DNA of 64,000 bases from positions 124,001 through 188,000 of the forward strand of contig JAZKDB010000001.1 of assembly GCA_040387755.1 (NCBI GenBank), in the 5' to 3' direction. Source of the stretch: Rurimicrobium sp040387755 (GTDB lineage Bacteria; Bacteroidota; Bacteroidia; Chitinophagales; Chitinophagaceae). A program made the translations under genes and the position numbers. Shown one piece after another: positions 36,495 through 46,300 of this stretch (the stretch's first letter is position 1; every line of letters starts with the position of its first letter). The notes under the pieces were generated by a model that was given only the letters and a program-made list of their open reading frames with translations, was not told where the DNA came from and made no database searches.

Positions 36495-37202
36495 ATGTTT
36501 TACAGCATATTGGCGGGTTTGGGAATTGGCCTGTTTGGCAGTTTTCATTGTGTAGGGATGTGTGGGCCGATTGCTTTGTCATTACCCATCTATGGTAAAT
36601 CTAAGGTAGAAAAGTTGTTTTTGATATTGCTGTATAACTTGGGCAGAGCCTCTACTTATGCCGCATTCGGAGCTCTTTTTGGTTTTATGGGTAAGCAATT
36701 TTGGTTGTTTGGTTATCAAAGGGCTTTTTCTGTTTTGCTGGGTGTCTCTATTTTAGTACTCCTATTTGTTAGTAAATTCCTGCATGGAAAATCGGGGATG
36801 ATAGAAGCTGTGTTAATCCGTATTAAGGCTTCTCTGGCTTCATTGCTGAAGTCTCCTTCAAATTCGTTGTCTTATTATTTTATTGGATTGGTTAACGGAT
36901 TACTTCCCTGTGGTTTGGTTTATCTGGCGGTAGGTTCTGCAATGGCAACAGGTAATGCATTTAGTGGGGCAGCCCTGATGTTTATGTTTGGTTTGGGTAC
37001 TTTTCCATTAATGATTTCCCTGATGATTTTCGGACGTTTTATTTCACTTTCATTTCGTAACAGAATGCGAAGACTGGTGCCTGTTTTTATTACCGTAACT
37101 GCATTGGTGATTATGCTTCGGGGAATGAATTTGGGCATTCCATATCTTAGCCCACAATTATCCGAAACAGAGCAGCTTCAACAAATTAAATGCCATAAGT
37201 AA
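36495..37202 (+). CDS. SafE/DsbD_2-type membrane protein, last gene of the cco operon
   Basis: The 235 residues form about six transmembrane helices with the paired motifs GLFGSFHCVGMCGPIALSLP (residues 13-32) and NGLLPCGLVYLAVGSAMATG, typical of the sulfite exporter TauE/SafE-like or DsbD_2 family. Such genes often close cco operons in Bacteroidota; the Cys and Met residues in the helices suggest metal (copper) transport or thiol transfer in oxidase assembly, but the substrate is not established. It starts 5 nt after ccoH and ends before a strong terminator. Confidence 0.88.
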   Translation: MFYSILAGLGIGLFGSFHCVGMCGPIALSLPIYGKSKVEKLFLILLYNLGRASTYAAFGALFGFMGKQFWLFGYQRAFSVLLGVSILVLLFVSKFLHGKSGMIEAVLIRIKASLASLLKSPSNSLSYYFIGLVNGLLPCGLVYLAVGSAMATGNAFSGAALMFMFGLGTFPLMISLMIFGRFISLSFRNRMRRLVPVFITVTALVIMLRGMNLGIPYLSPQLSETEQLQQIKCHK

Positions 37203-37240
37203 TTCCGTATTGTCAATGTTTTTCTGTCCTGAATGTGATT

Positions 37241-37283
37241 AAATAAAAAAACCGACTACATTTTGTAGCCGGTTTTTTTATTT
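37241..37283. terminator. Bidirectional terminator after the cco operon
   Basis: A stem of AAAAAAACCG-CTACA against TGTAG-CGGTTTTTTT with one A/C mismatch and a TTT loop lies between the convergent SafE-type gene and the 1842-aa giant gene. A and T tracts allow use in both directions. Confidence 0.85.
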
Positions 37284-37295
37284 AAATACTTAATG

Positions 37296-40200
37296 TTATC
37301 TGTTGAGCTTAGTAATTTTCTCTACAGAAATTAATTGATTATTTTCATCGGCAATGTAGAAGAAGTATGTACCATCAACTTGATTTTCGATGTTAATGGT
37401 TTTTGCATCTTGTACATCCATTATTAAACTTCCAACCATATTGATTACACGAACATTCACTTTCAAAGGAGCATCAATAGTAACCGAATTTTGAGTAGGA
37501 TTAGGATATAGTTTTATTTCTGTTTTAGAAACAAGATTGCTGATGCTGGTCTCTACAAGTACTGTATCCGAATTTTCAGTACATCCGTTTTCATCGGTAA
37601 CTTCTACATAATAATTCGCTTTACTACTGGTTATGTATTGGTAGTTGTTAGCGCCAGGTATGATAATGCCATTACGATACCATTGGTAGTAATTATAAAT
37701 TTTGGCTACTTCCAACTTTGGTAGTGTGCTCGTAATTATTGGCTTAACAGGACCTGGATAATGTTTGATTATGGCATCATTAGTTGTGTCTAAGCAACCA
37801 ATATTATTGGTGACAATAACTCTATAGCTACCTGCAGCATTAAGTGTTTTATTGTCATCTGCTGGTGTTGCCGGAGTAATTGAGATTCCCTCTTTTTGCC
37901 AGTTAAAAGTATAACCTACAAATTTTGGACTGCATGAAAGCAATACTGAACCATCTTTACAAATAGTCGCTAGGGAAGGAGTTAAAACTGATTTTGCTGA
38001 AGTGTCTTCCTGGACGTAGATTTCTTGACTTGCAGCACATCCGTAAACATCCTTAACAGTCACACCTGATAATCCTGTAGTTCCGACAGTATAAGTACTA
38101 AATGTAGCGCCGCTTACATCTGTTCCCAGTGTTTTCCACTGATAAGATACTGCAGTTGGTGCTGTAGCTGATAGGGTAATGTTTTTTCCTTTACAAAAGA
38201 ATAAACCAGTTGGCGCAGTAGAAGCTATTGATACCAAAGGCAATGGATTTACAATTGCAGTAATTGTTGCCCTTGGACTTTCGCATGATCCGGAAGAAGC
38301 CGGACTTGTTTGACTGACAAAATAATCTGTACTGCCCAAAGTTGTTGTAGCTGGTTTAGGAGCAATAGAGGATGAGGTTCCGCCTGTTGAAACGGTATAC
38401 CATAGAATATTGGTTCCTGTAGCGCTTAATGATACAGGGGTGCTTCCAATACACAAATTTACAGGGCTCACAACTGTAGGTGCAGCTGGTATTGAGTTTA
38501 CAGTTGCTGTAATTGCAGATCTTGGGCTTTCGCATGATCCCGAAGATGCAGCCAATGATTGAGACACATAGTAGACAGTAGAGCTTGCTGATGCGGTTGT
38601 AATTGCTGGTGCAGTGGTACTTCCTGTTCCGCCTATTGCAGCTGTATACCAAAGTAAGTTACTACCTGTGGCAGTTAAAGTTGTTCCTGCTCCTGCTACA
38701 CAAAGATTGATCGGAGTTGTAACAGTTGGTGCACTTGGAAGAGCATTTACTTTAACAGCTATCGTAGCTCGAGATCCTTCACAAGATCCGGCTAAGGGGT
38801 CTGTAGTTTGACTTACATAATAGTTAGTAGTACCTGCTGTTGTTGTAGTTGGTGTTGGTGCAGTTGCACTTCCTGTTCCGCCTGTAGCAGCAGTATACCA
38901 TAGCAGGTTTGTTCCTGTTGCTGTCAATGCTGATGATGGGCCTCCCTCACAAAGGTTAATGGGAGTAGTAACGGTTGGACTGGATGGTGCTGCATTTACA
39001 AGTACAGATATTGTTGAACGTGGACTTTCACAGGCACCTTCAGAGCTTGCACTGGATTGACTTACGAAATAGTCTATTGTACCTGCAGTAGCTGTAGTTG
39101 GTGTTGGTGCAGTTGTACTTCCTGTTCCTCCTGTAGCGGCACTATACCATTTAAGGTTAGTTCCCGAAGCTGTTAGAGCAGATGCTGTAATGCCTTGGCA
39201 ATATGTCAAAGGACTGCTTACTGTTGGCGCAGAAGGTATTGGGTTTACAATTACTGTTATGGTATCTCTTTCTCCTTCGCAACCATAAACACTTTTTTGG
39301 CTTACAAAGAAATCTGTATTTCCCAGACTAGAGGTACTTGGAGTTGGTGCAGTAGTACTTCCTGTTCCGCCAATGGCTGAATTATACCAATATAAAGTAT
39401 CAGAACCTGAAGTGGTAGTTGCGTTAAGGGCAACAGCACTTACTGCCTGGCATAAGTTTATTGGCGAAACCACTGTAGGAGCTGATGGGTTTGGTCTGAT
39501 ATTTACCGCAATTTCAGCTCTTGGACTTTCACATCCTCCGTCAATAGCAGCAGCAGTTTGGGTAACATAATAATTAGTCAAACCTACCGTTGCAGAACTT
39601 GGAGTTGGAGCAGTAGTACTTGCAGTACCACCTGTTGCTAGGTCATACCATTTAATATCTAGTCCAGTTGCAGACAATGCACTTGTTGCGGCACCAATAC
39701 AAATATTCAGAGGAGTTATTACAGCCGGTGCTGCCGGTGCAGGAATAACATTAACAGTAATACTATCTCTGTTCCCTTCACATCCAAATACATTTTTTGC
39801 ACTTACATAATAGGTTATTGTATCTGCAATTGTTGTAATCGGTGTTATTGGAGTAATGCTTCCGGTACCACCTGTAGATGAGGTGTACCAATATAAAGTA
39901 TCAGTAGATGAAGGTGCAGTAGCGGTAAGTGGCAAAGCTGCAGCATTCTGGCAATAAGTTATTGGTGAACTTACTACTGGTGTAGAAGGAATTGGGTTTG
40001 TAATTACCTGAATGGAGTCTCTGTTGCCTTCACATCCAAAAGAACTTTTCGCTCCCACATAGTAAGTTTCTGTACCCAAAATGGCAGAACCAGGGGTTGG
40101 TGCTATAATTGTTCCAACGCCACCAGTTGCAATTGGATACCAGTATAAAGTGTCTGTCGCTGAAGCTTTAGTGGCATTAAGCGCAACAGTAGTAGCGCCT

Positions 40201-42824
40201 TGACAATAATTTATCGGACTAACGACTGTAGGTTTTGTTGCTGAGGGATTGATTGTAACATTTAATGTAGCACGTAGTCCTTCACATCCGTAGCTGTTTT
40301 TACCGCTAACGTAGTAAGGTGTAGTACCTGATACTGATGTTGCAGGAACAGGAGCTATGTTGCTTCCGGTACCACCTGTTGCTGTAGTATACCAGTAAAG
40401 TGTATCTGTAGTGGCAGCAGCAGTTGCTGTAAGAGCTATTGCTGTAGCATTTTCGCAATAAGAAATAGGCGTTGTAACTGTTGGAATAGAAGCTAATGGA
40501 TTTACCTCTACTGTAATTAATGCTCTTGGACCTTCACAACCAAATGAGCTTTTTGCACTTACGTAATAATTTGTCATACCTACACTTGAAGTAGTAGGCA
40601 CCGGAGCAGTTGTGCTTCCTGTTCCGCCAATTGCAGAGTTATACCAGTATAATACATCGGTTGATAATGATGAAGTGGCTGTAAGGGCAGAGGCCGTAGC
40701 ATCCAAGCAAAGATTAACCGGAGAGCTTACTGATGGAGCTGATGGAATAGCATTTGTATTAACAGTAATAGTAGCGCGAGGTCCTTCGCAACCCAAAGTT
40801 GTTTTTGAACTCACATAATAATTAGTAGTACCAAGCACTGTATTACTCGGAATAGGAGCAGTTGTACTTCCTGTTCCTCCTGTAGAGGCAGGATACCAAT
40901 ACAATACATCTGTACCGGATGCTGTTGCTGTAAGTGCAGATGCAGTTACTCCAAAACAATAATTGATAGGAGTTGTCACTACAGGTGCAGTGGGGGTTGG
41001 GTTAACGTCAACAATTATTAAAGAACGGGCACCTTCACAACCATTAGTTGTTTTAGCACTCACATAAAAGTTTTCAGAACCCACACTTGTTGTACTTGGG
41101 GTAGGAGCAGTAGTCGTTCCGGTTCCACCAGTTGAAGTTGTGTACCAATATAGATTATCTGTAGGAGAAGGTTTGGTTGCAGTAAGAGCTGAAGCAATAC
41201 TTCCTTCACAATAGGTTACTGGAGTTGTCACTACCGGTGCCGAAGGAGTATCGTTTACAATTACTGAAATAGCTGCCCGTGATCCTTCACAACTTAATTC
41301 TGATCTTGCACTAACATAATACACTGTAGTTCCTGCTGATACAGAACTTGGTGTTGGTGCAACAGTACTTCCTGTGCCACCAGTAGCAGAAGAATACCAA
41401 TACAAAGTATCCGAACTGGATGGTTTTGTTGCAGTAAGTGTCGTTGTAGCAACTCCTTCACAATAAGTAAGGGGAGTGGTAACAGTCGGTTCATCTGGAG
41501 TGGCATTTATAGTAACATTAATTGCTATTCGGGGACTTTCACAACCAAAACTTGCTGGTGTTTGTGAAACATAATAGGTAGTGCTCGTAACAGTTGAAGT
41601 GTTTGGTATTGGTGCTGTTGTAACGCCAGTGCCTCCAGTTTCTGAACCATACCATAGTAAGCTACTTCCTGTTGCGCTTAACGCAGTAGCTGTGCTTCCT
41701 TCACAATAGCTTATTGGAGTAACAACTGTAGGCTGGGGACTATTACATACTTTACGTACTACATATGAATTAAAGTCAGTAAGAAATAAATTCCCTGAGC
41801 TGAAAGACAAGCCAAAAGGAGTCTTGATAGTTGCGGCAGTTGCTGAGCCTCCATCGCCGGAATAACTATAGGTACCAGTACCCACGAAAGTGTTGATAAT
41901 ACCTGAAGTATTCACTTTTCTGATACGTGATCCATTTTCTTCGGCGATAAATAGATTGCCAGAAGCATCAAATACAATGCTTCTTGGATATTTAATTGTT
42001 GCCGATGATGCTGATGAGCCATCGCCTGTAGAGCTGGCAGTACCGGTACCGGCTATTGTACTGATATCACCTGAGGTATTAATCATTCTGATTCGGTGTC
42101 CTCCGTTCTCAGCGATATAAAGATTCCCAGAACCATCAAAGGCAAGACCTGCAGGGTTGTTGATTGTTGCTGAAGTAGCAGCAGAACCATCTCCTGTAGA
42201 ACTTGCAGTTCCATTTCCAGCGATTGTACTAATATTTCCTGATGTATTGATTTTACGGATGCGGTTACCACTATTTTCAGAAATGTAAATATTTCCAGAG
42301 GCATCTATTACGATATCGGTAGGAAAATTTAGGGTAGCTGATGTTGCTGTTCCCCCATCACCAGTAGAGCTGGCAGTTCCGGTGCCAGCAATTGTGCTGA
42401 TAATTCCTGATGTGTTGATTTTACGAATGCGATTGCCCGAAGCTTCAGCAATATAAATATTACCCGAAACGTCAATTGCAATACCACTTGGATTGTTTAA
42501 TGTGGCCGAAGTCGCATCACTTCCGTCACCAGTGGAACTAGCAGTTCCGGTACCAGCAATTGTGCTGATAATTCCTGAAGTGCTCACTTTGCGTATGTAA
42601 TTACCAGAGAATTCGGCAATATACATGTTTCCTGATGCATCGAAAGTTACACCTGTAGGTGACATTAGAGATGCAGAACTAGCTGCGCCACCGTCACCAC
42701 TGTGTGTGTAAGAACCGTTTCCTACAACTGTCGAGATGTTTTGAGCAATAGAAATAGTTGAAAGGCAGCACAGGGTAAGTGCTCCAATCACCCTCTTTCG
42801 AAGAGTTTTGATTGTTTTTTTCAT
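37296..42824 (-). CDS. Giant T9SS-exported surface protein with NHL propeller and 14 Ig-like repeats
   Basis: The 1842-aa product starts at MKKTIKTLRKRVIG, a signal peptide ending SIAQ at about residue 28; the frame is open to 42917, but that would extend past the promoter. About six NHL repeats (29-360), with patterns such as GNIYIAEASGNRIRKI and TIAGTGTASSTGDG, precede 14 Ig_7-type repeats (about 365-1530). Several repeats carry a longer loop (TATKPSSSDTLYWY) absent from the other giants. Three PKD/Ig-like domains and a T9SS type A sorting domain (IKLYPNPTQNSVTIDA) end the protein. It is related to, but more diverged from, the tandem pair at 6-26 kb. Probable adhesin; no enzyme domain. Confidence 0.9.
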   Translation of the reverse strand: MKKTIKTLRKRVIGALTLCCLSTISIAQNISTVVGNGSYTHSGDGGAASSASLMSPTGVTFDASGNMYIAEFSGNYIRKVSTSGIISTIAGTGTASSTGDGSDATSATLNNPSGIAIDVSGNIYIAEASGNRIRKINTSGIISTIAGTGTASSTGDGGTATSATLNFPTDIVIDASGNIYISENSGNRIRKINTSGNISTIAGNGTASSTGDGSAATSATINNPAGLAFDGSGNLYIAENGGHRIRMINTSGDISTIAGTGTASSTGDGSSASSATIKYPRSIVFDASGNLFIAEENGSRIRKVNTSGIINTFVGTGTYSYSGDGGSATAATIKTPFGLSFSSGNLFLTDFNSYVVRKVCNSPQPTVVTPISYCEGSTATALSATGSSLLWYGSETGGTGVTTAPIPNTSTVTSTTYYVSQTPASFGCESPRIAINVTINATPDEPTVTTPLTYCEGVATTTLTATKPSSSDTLYWYSSATGGTGSTVAPTPSSVSAGTTVYYVSARSELSCEGSRAAISVIVNDTPSAPVVTTPVTYCEGSIASALTATKPSPTDNLYWYTTSTGGTGTTTAPTPSTTSVGSENFYVSAKTTNGCEGARSLIIVDVNPTPTAPVVTTPINYCFGVTASALTATASGTDVLYWYPASTGGTGSTTAPIPSNTVLGTTNYYVSSKTTLGCEGPRATITVNTNAIPSAPSVSSPVNLCLDATASALTATSSLSTDVLYWYNSAIGGTGSTTAPVPTTSSVGMTNYYVSAKSSFGCEGPRALITVEVNPLASIPTVTTPISYCENATAIALTATAAATTDTLYWYTTATGGTGSNIAPVPATSVSGTTPYYVSGKNSYGCEGLRATLNVTINPSATKPTVVSPINYCQGATTVALNATKASATDTLYWYPIATGGVGTIIAPTPGSAILGTETYYVGAKSSFGCEGNRDSIQVITNPIPSTPVVSSPITYCQNAAALPLTATAPSSTDTLYWYTSSTGGTGSITPITPITTIADTITYYVSAKNVFGCEGNRDSITVNVIPAPAAPAVITPLNICIGAATSALSATGLDIKWYDLATGGTASTTAPTPSSATVGLTNYYVTQTAAAIDGGCESPRAEIAVNIRPNPSAPTVVSPINLCQAVSAVALNATTTSGSDTLYWYNSAIGGTGSTTAPTPSTSSLGNTDFFVSQKSVYGCEGERDTITVIVNPIPSAPTVSSPLTYCQGITASALTASGTNLKWYSAATGGTGSTTAPTPTTATAGTIDYFVSQSSASSEGACESPRSTISVLVNAAPSSPTVTTPINLCEGGPSSALTATGTNLLWYTAATGGTGSATAPTPTTTTAGTTNYYVSQTTDPLAGSCEGSRATIAVKVNALPSAPTVTTPINLCVAGAGTTLTATGSNLLWYTAAIGGTGSTTAPAITTASASSTVYYVSQSLAASSGSCESPRSAITATVNSIPAAPTVVSPVNLCIGSTPVSLSATGTNILWYTVSTGGTSSSIAPKPATTTLGSTDYFVSQTSPASSGSCESPRATITAIVNPLPLVSIASTAPTGLFFCKGKNITLSATAPTAVSYQWKTLGTDVSGATFSTYTVGTTGLSGVTVKDVYGCAASQEIYVQEDTSAKSVLTPSLATICKDGSVLLSCSPKFVGYTFNWQKEGISITPATPADDNKTLNAAGSYRVIVTNNIGCLDTTNDAIIKHYPGPVKPIITSTLPKLEVAKIYNYYQWYRNGIIIPGANNYQYITSSKANYYVEVTDENGCTENSDTVLVETSISNLVSKTEIKLYPNPTQNSVTIDAPLKVNVRVINMVGSLIMDVQDAKTINIENQVDGTYFFYIADENNQLISVEKITKLNR

Positions 42825-42886
42825 GGTTTTTTTTTGTAAAAATTTAAATTTCAATAAATTGTTGATTTTTAGTTGTTTTGGCGGCG

Positions 42887-42918
42887 CAAAGTTGATGAAA
42901 TACATTGTATCTAACAAA
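42887..42918 (-). promoter_or_regulatory. Promoter of the 1842-aa giant gene
   Basis: On the minus strand TTTG (42918-42915) and CAACTTTG (42894-42887, one base off TAnnTTTG) are separated by 20 bp. The leader to the ATG at 42824 is about 60 nt, and this placement excludes the longer upstream start. Confidence 0.55.
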
Positions 42919-43284
42919 TTAAAATTGATAATTTTTAATTTTTTAACTTATTGGAAAATATAGAAATATACTATATTACTACTGATTTTGGCCTACAACT
43001 TTTTTTTTAAAAATATGAATTTGTCAAATAATTATTTTTAATTGGTTTATCTATGTCATTAGGATACTATTATTCTTGTTTTTTTGTTGACATTTTACCT
43101 TTTCAATATTAAAACAGCCTTTATCCGGTTATTGTGTAACGAGAAATATTATTGTGATTTTTCTTTTCAAAAACATATAAACTATATTTATCTGTTTTGA
43201 ATTAAACAGTAGATATTTACGTTCTATTTTATTTTATTTTTTTATTATATGTTCTCGTTGATTTAGATTTTGGACGGTTAAAAT

Positions 43285-43315
43285 TTTGTTTAATTTTTTA
43301 TTTAACATATTTTTG
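43285..43315 (+). promoter_or_regulatory. Promoter of the 3790-aa giant gene
   Basis: TTTG (43285-43288) and a perfect -7 box TATTTTTG (43308-43315) have a 19-bp spacer. The ATG follows 34 nt later. Confidence 0.65.
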
Positions 43316-43349
43316 AGGGAATCTAGATACTTATCTTAAATAGGATTTT

Positions 43350-46300
43350 ATGAAATCACATTTTTACACCAGAGTTTTATCGTTTCTTTTTTTGAGTATT
43401 TTATTTTTTTCTGCTCAGGAAACTTATGCTCAGCCCGCAGCACCTACTGTCACTACTCCCGTAACTTATTGCAAAGACGCGACAGCATCAGCACTTACAG
43501 CAACAGGTACAAGCCTGTTATGGTATACGACTGCTACAGGAGGAACGGGTAGCGCCATTGCTCCGGTTCCAAGTACAGCAACTGCAGGTACTACAAATTA
43601 TTATGTTACTCAATCAGATACCAGTGGAGAAAGTGCTCGTGCTTTAATTGCTGTGGTAGTAAATCCGTTACCATCTGCACCCACTGTAATTCCGTCCATT
43701 GACTATTGTCAGGGTTATTCTTCATCAACATTATCCGCAACCGGCACAGGATTATTATGGTACACAACAGCAACCGGAGGTACAGGAAGTGCAACTGCAC
43801 CGACTCCGAGTACAGTTACTGCTGGCACTACTTACTATTATGTAACTCAAACAAATGCTACTACAGGATGTGAAAGTCCAAGATCTAGTATTGAAATAAA
43901 TGTATTAGCTACACCTAGTTCCCCTGCTGTAACAACACCAGTAAATTATTGTATTGGTGCAACATCTGTCGCCTTGACCGCTACCGGAACTTCTTTATTA
44001 TGGTATACAACGGCTACTGGTGGAACGGGAACATCAACTGCTCCAATACCCAGTACCGCAACTCTAGGAACTACAAACTATTACGTTAGTCAAACAGCAA
44101 TTATTTCGGGATGTGAAAGTCCTCGTTCATTAATAGTTGTCAATGTGAATCCTCTTCCTGCAGCCCCAACAGTTACTACCCCGGTTACTTATTGTGTTGG
44201 AGCTACTGCTATCCCCTTGACTGCAACAGGCACTTCGTTGAGGTGGTATACTACTGCTACAGGTGGTGTTGGCAGTGCAACTGCGCCGACACCAAGTACA
44301 GCTACTGCCGGTACTACGGATTACTATGTTAGCCAGATTAATGTTTTTGGCTGTGAAGGTCCAAGAGCACTTATTTCTGTTGTAGTGAATGCATTGCCAG
44401 CAGCCCCGACAGTAACAACACCTGTTACTTATTGTGTCGGTGCAACTGCTTCGGCTTTGACAGCCACTGGTACTGGATTATTATGGTATACCGCTGCTAC
44501 AGGTGGAACGGGTAGTGCGACAGCTCCAACTCCAAGTACAGCATCAGCAGGCACAACCAATTATTATGTAACACAGACTAATGCAACTACAGGGTGTGAA
44601 AGTCCACGAGCTTTGATAGCTGTTGTGGTAAATGCATTACCTGCGGCCCCAACAGTAACAAGCCCGGTAAATTATTGTGTGGGAGCTACAGCTTCGGCTT
44701 TAACCGCTACGGGCACTGGATTATTGTGGTATACAACTGCAACGGGAGGAACGGGTAGTGCAACAGCTCCAACTCCAAGTACAGCAACAGCAGGTACAAC
44801 AAACTACTATGTGAGTCAAACGAATGCAACAACAGGTTGCGAAGGTCCAAGAGCATTAATTGCTGTAGTGGTAAATGCATTGCCGGCTGCTCCAGCCGTA
44901 ACAACACCAGTTATTTATTGTCAGGGTGCTACTGCATCAGCTTTAACTGCAACCGGCACGGGATTATTGTGGTATACAACCGCCACTGGTGGAACAGGCA
45001 GTGCTACAGCCCCAACACCAAGCACAGCAACAGCAGGCACCACCAATTATTATGTAAGTCAAACGAATGCAACAACAGGTTGTGAAGGTCCACGAGCTTT
45101 GATAGCAGTAGTGGTGAATGCATTACCTGCGGCACCAACGGTGACTACTCCTGTTAATTATTGTATTGGTGCGACAGCTACTGCATTGACAGCCACTGGT
45201 ACCGGATTATTGTGGTATACAACCGCCACCGGAGGTACAGGTTCTGCAACTGCACCAACACCAAGTACTGCAACAGCAGGTACTACCAATTATTATGTAA
45301 CACAAACGAACGCAACAACCGGATGTGAAAGTCCAAGAGCTTTAATCGCTGTAGTAGTCAATGCATCACCTGCTGCTCCAACAGTGGTTTCGCCTGTATC
45401 TTATTGTCGTGGTGAAGTGGCATCTCCGCTTACTGCTACAGGTACCGGATTATTGTGGTATACTGTACCGACTGGAGGCACGGGTTCTGCAACAGCTCCA
45501 ACCCCCAGTACAGCTATAATTGGTCCTACGGATTACTATGTTAGTCAGACCAGTGGATTTGGCTGCGAAAGTGCAAGAGCTACAATCACTGTAAATATTA
45601 GGGCTCTACCTGTTGCCCCAACAGTAACCACACCGGTTACTTATTGTCAGGGAGCAACTGCAAGTCCTCTGACTGCTACAGGTACGGGTCTTTTATGGTA
45701 TACAACTGCAACCGGAGGTACAGGAAGTGCAACGGCACCAACTCCAAGTACAGCAACTGCAGGTACTACCAATTATTATGTAAGTCAAACAAGTGCTTCA
45801 ACAAGTTGTGAAGGGCCAAGAGCTTTGATAGCTGTAGTAGTAAATGCATTACCTGCGGCACCAACAGTAACGACACCAGTTACCTATTGTGTGGGTGCTA
45901 CAGCATCGGCATTAACAGCCACTGGTACGGGACTTTTATGGTATACAACAGCAACTGGCGGAACAGGTTCAGCAACAGCGCCTACTCCGAGTACGGCTAC
46001 AGCTGGTACCACCAATTATTATGTTACTCAAACGAATGCAACAACCGGATGTGAAAGTCCAAGAGCTCTAATAGCCGTAATAGTGAATGCATTACCTGCG
46101 GCACCAACTGTAACAACACCTGTTAATTATTGTGTTGGTGCTACAGCATCAGCATTAACAGCAACCGGCACAGGGTTATTATGGTACACAGTCGCAACGG
46201 GCGGAACGGGCAGCACCACAGCACCAACTCCAAGTACAGCAACCGCAGGTACTACCAATTATTATGTAAGTCAAACAAATGCAACAACAGGATGTGAAAG

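Larger units (their letters stand above)
42825..43349. other. AT-rich divergent promoter region between two giant genes
   Basis: These 525 bp are very AT-rich and contain the promoters of the minus-strand 1842-aa gene (near 42.9 kb) and of the plus-strand 3790-aa gene (near 43.3 kb). I see no gene, strong hairpin or clear operator in the middle. Confidence 0.65.

Noticed and set aside
42825..42917. Upstream start for the 1842-aa giant protein
   Set aside because: The extra 31 residues would precede a clear signal peptide and lie over the promoter at 42887-42918.
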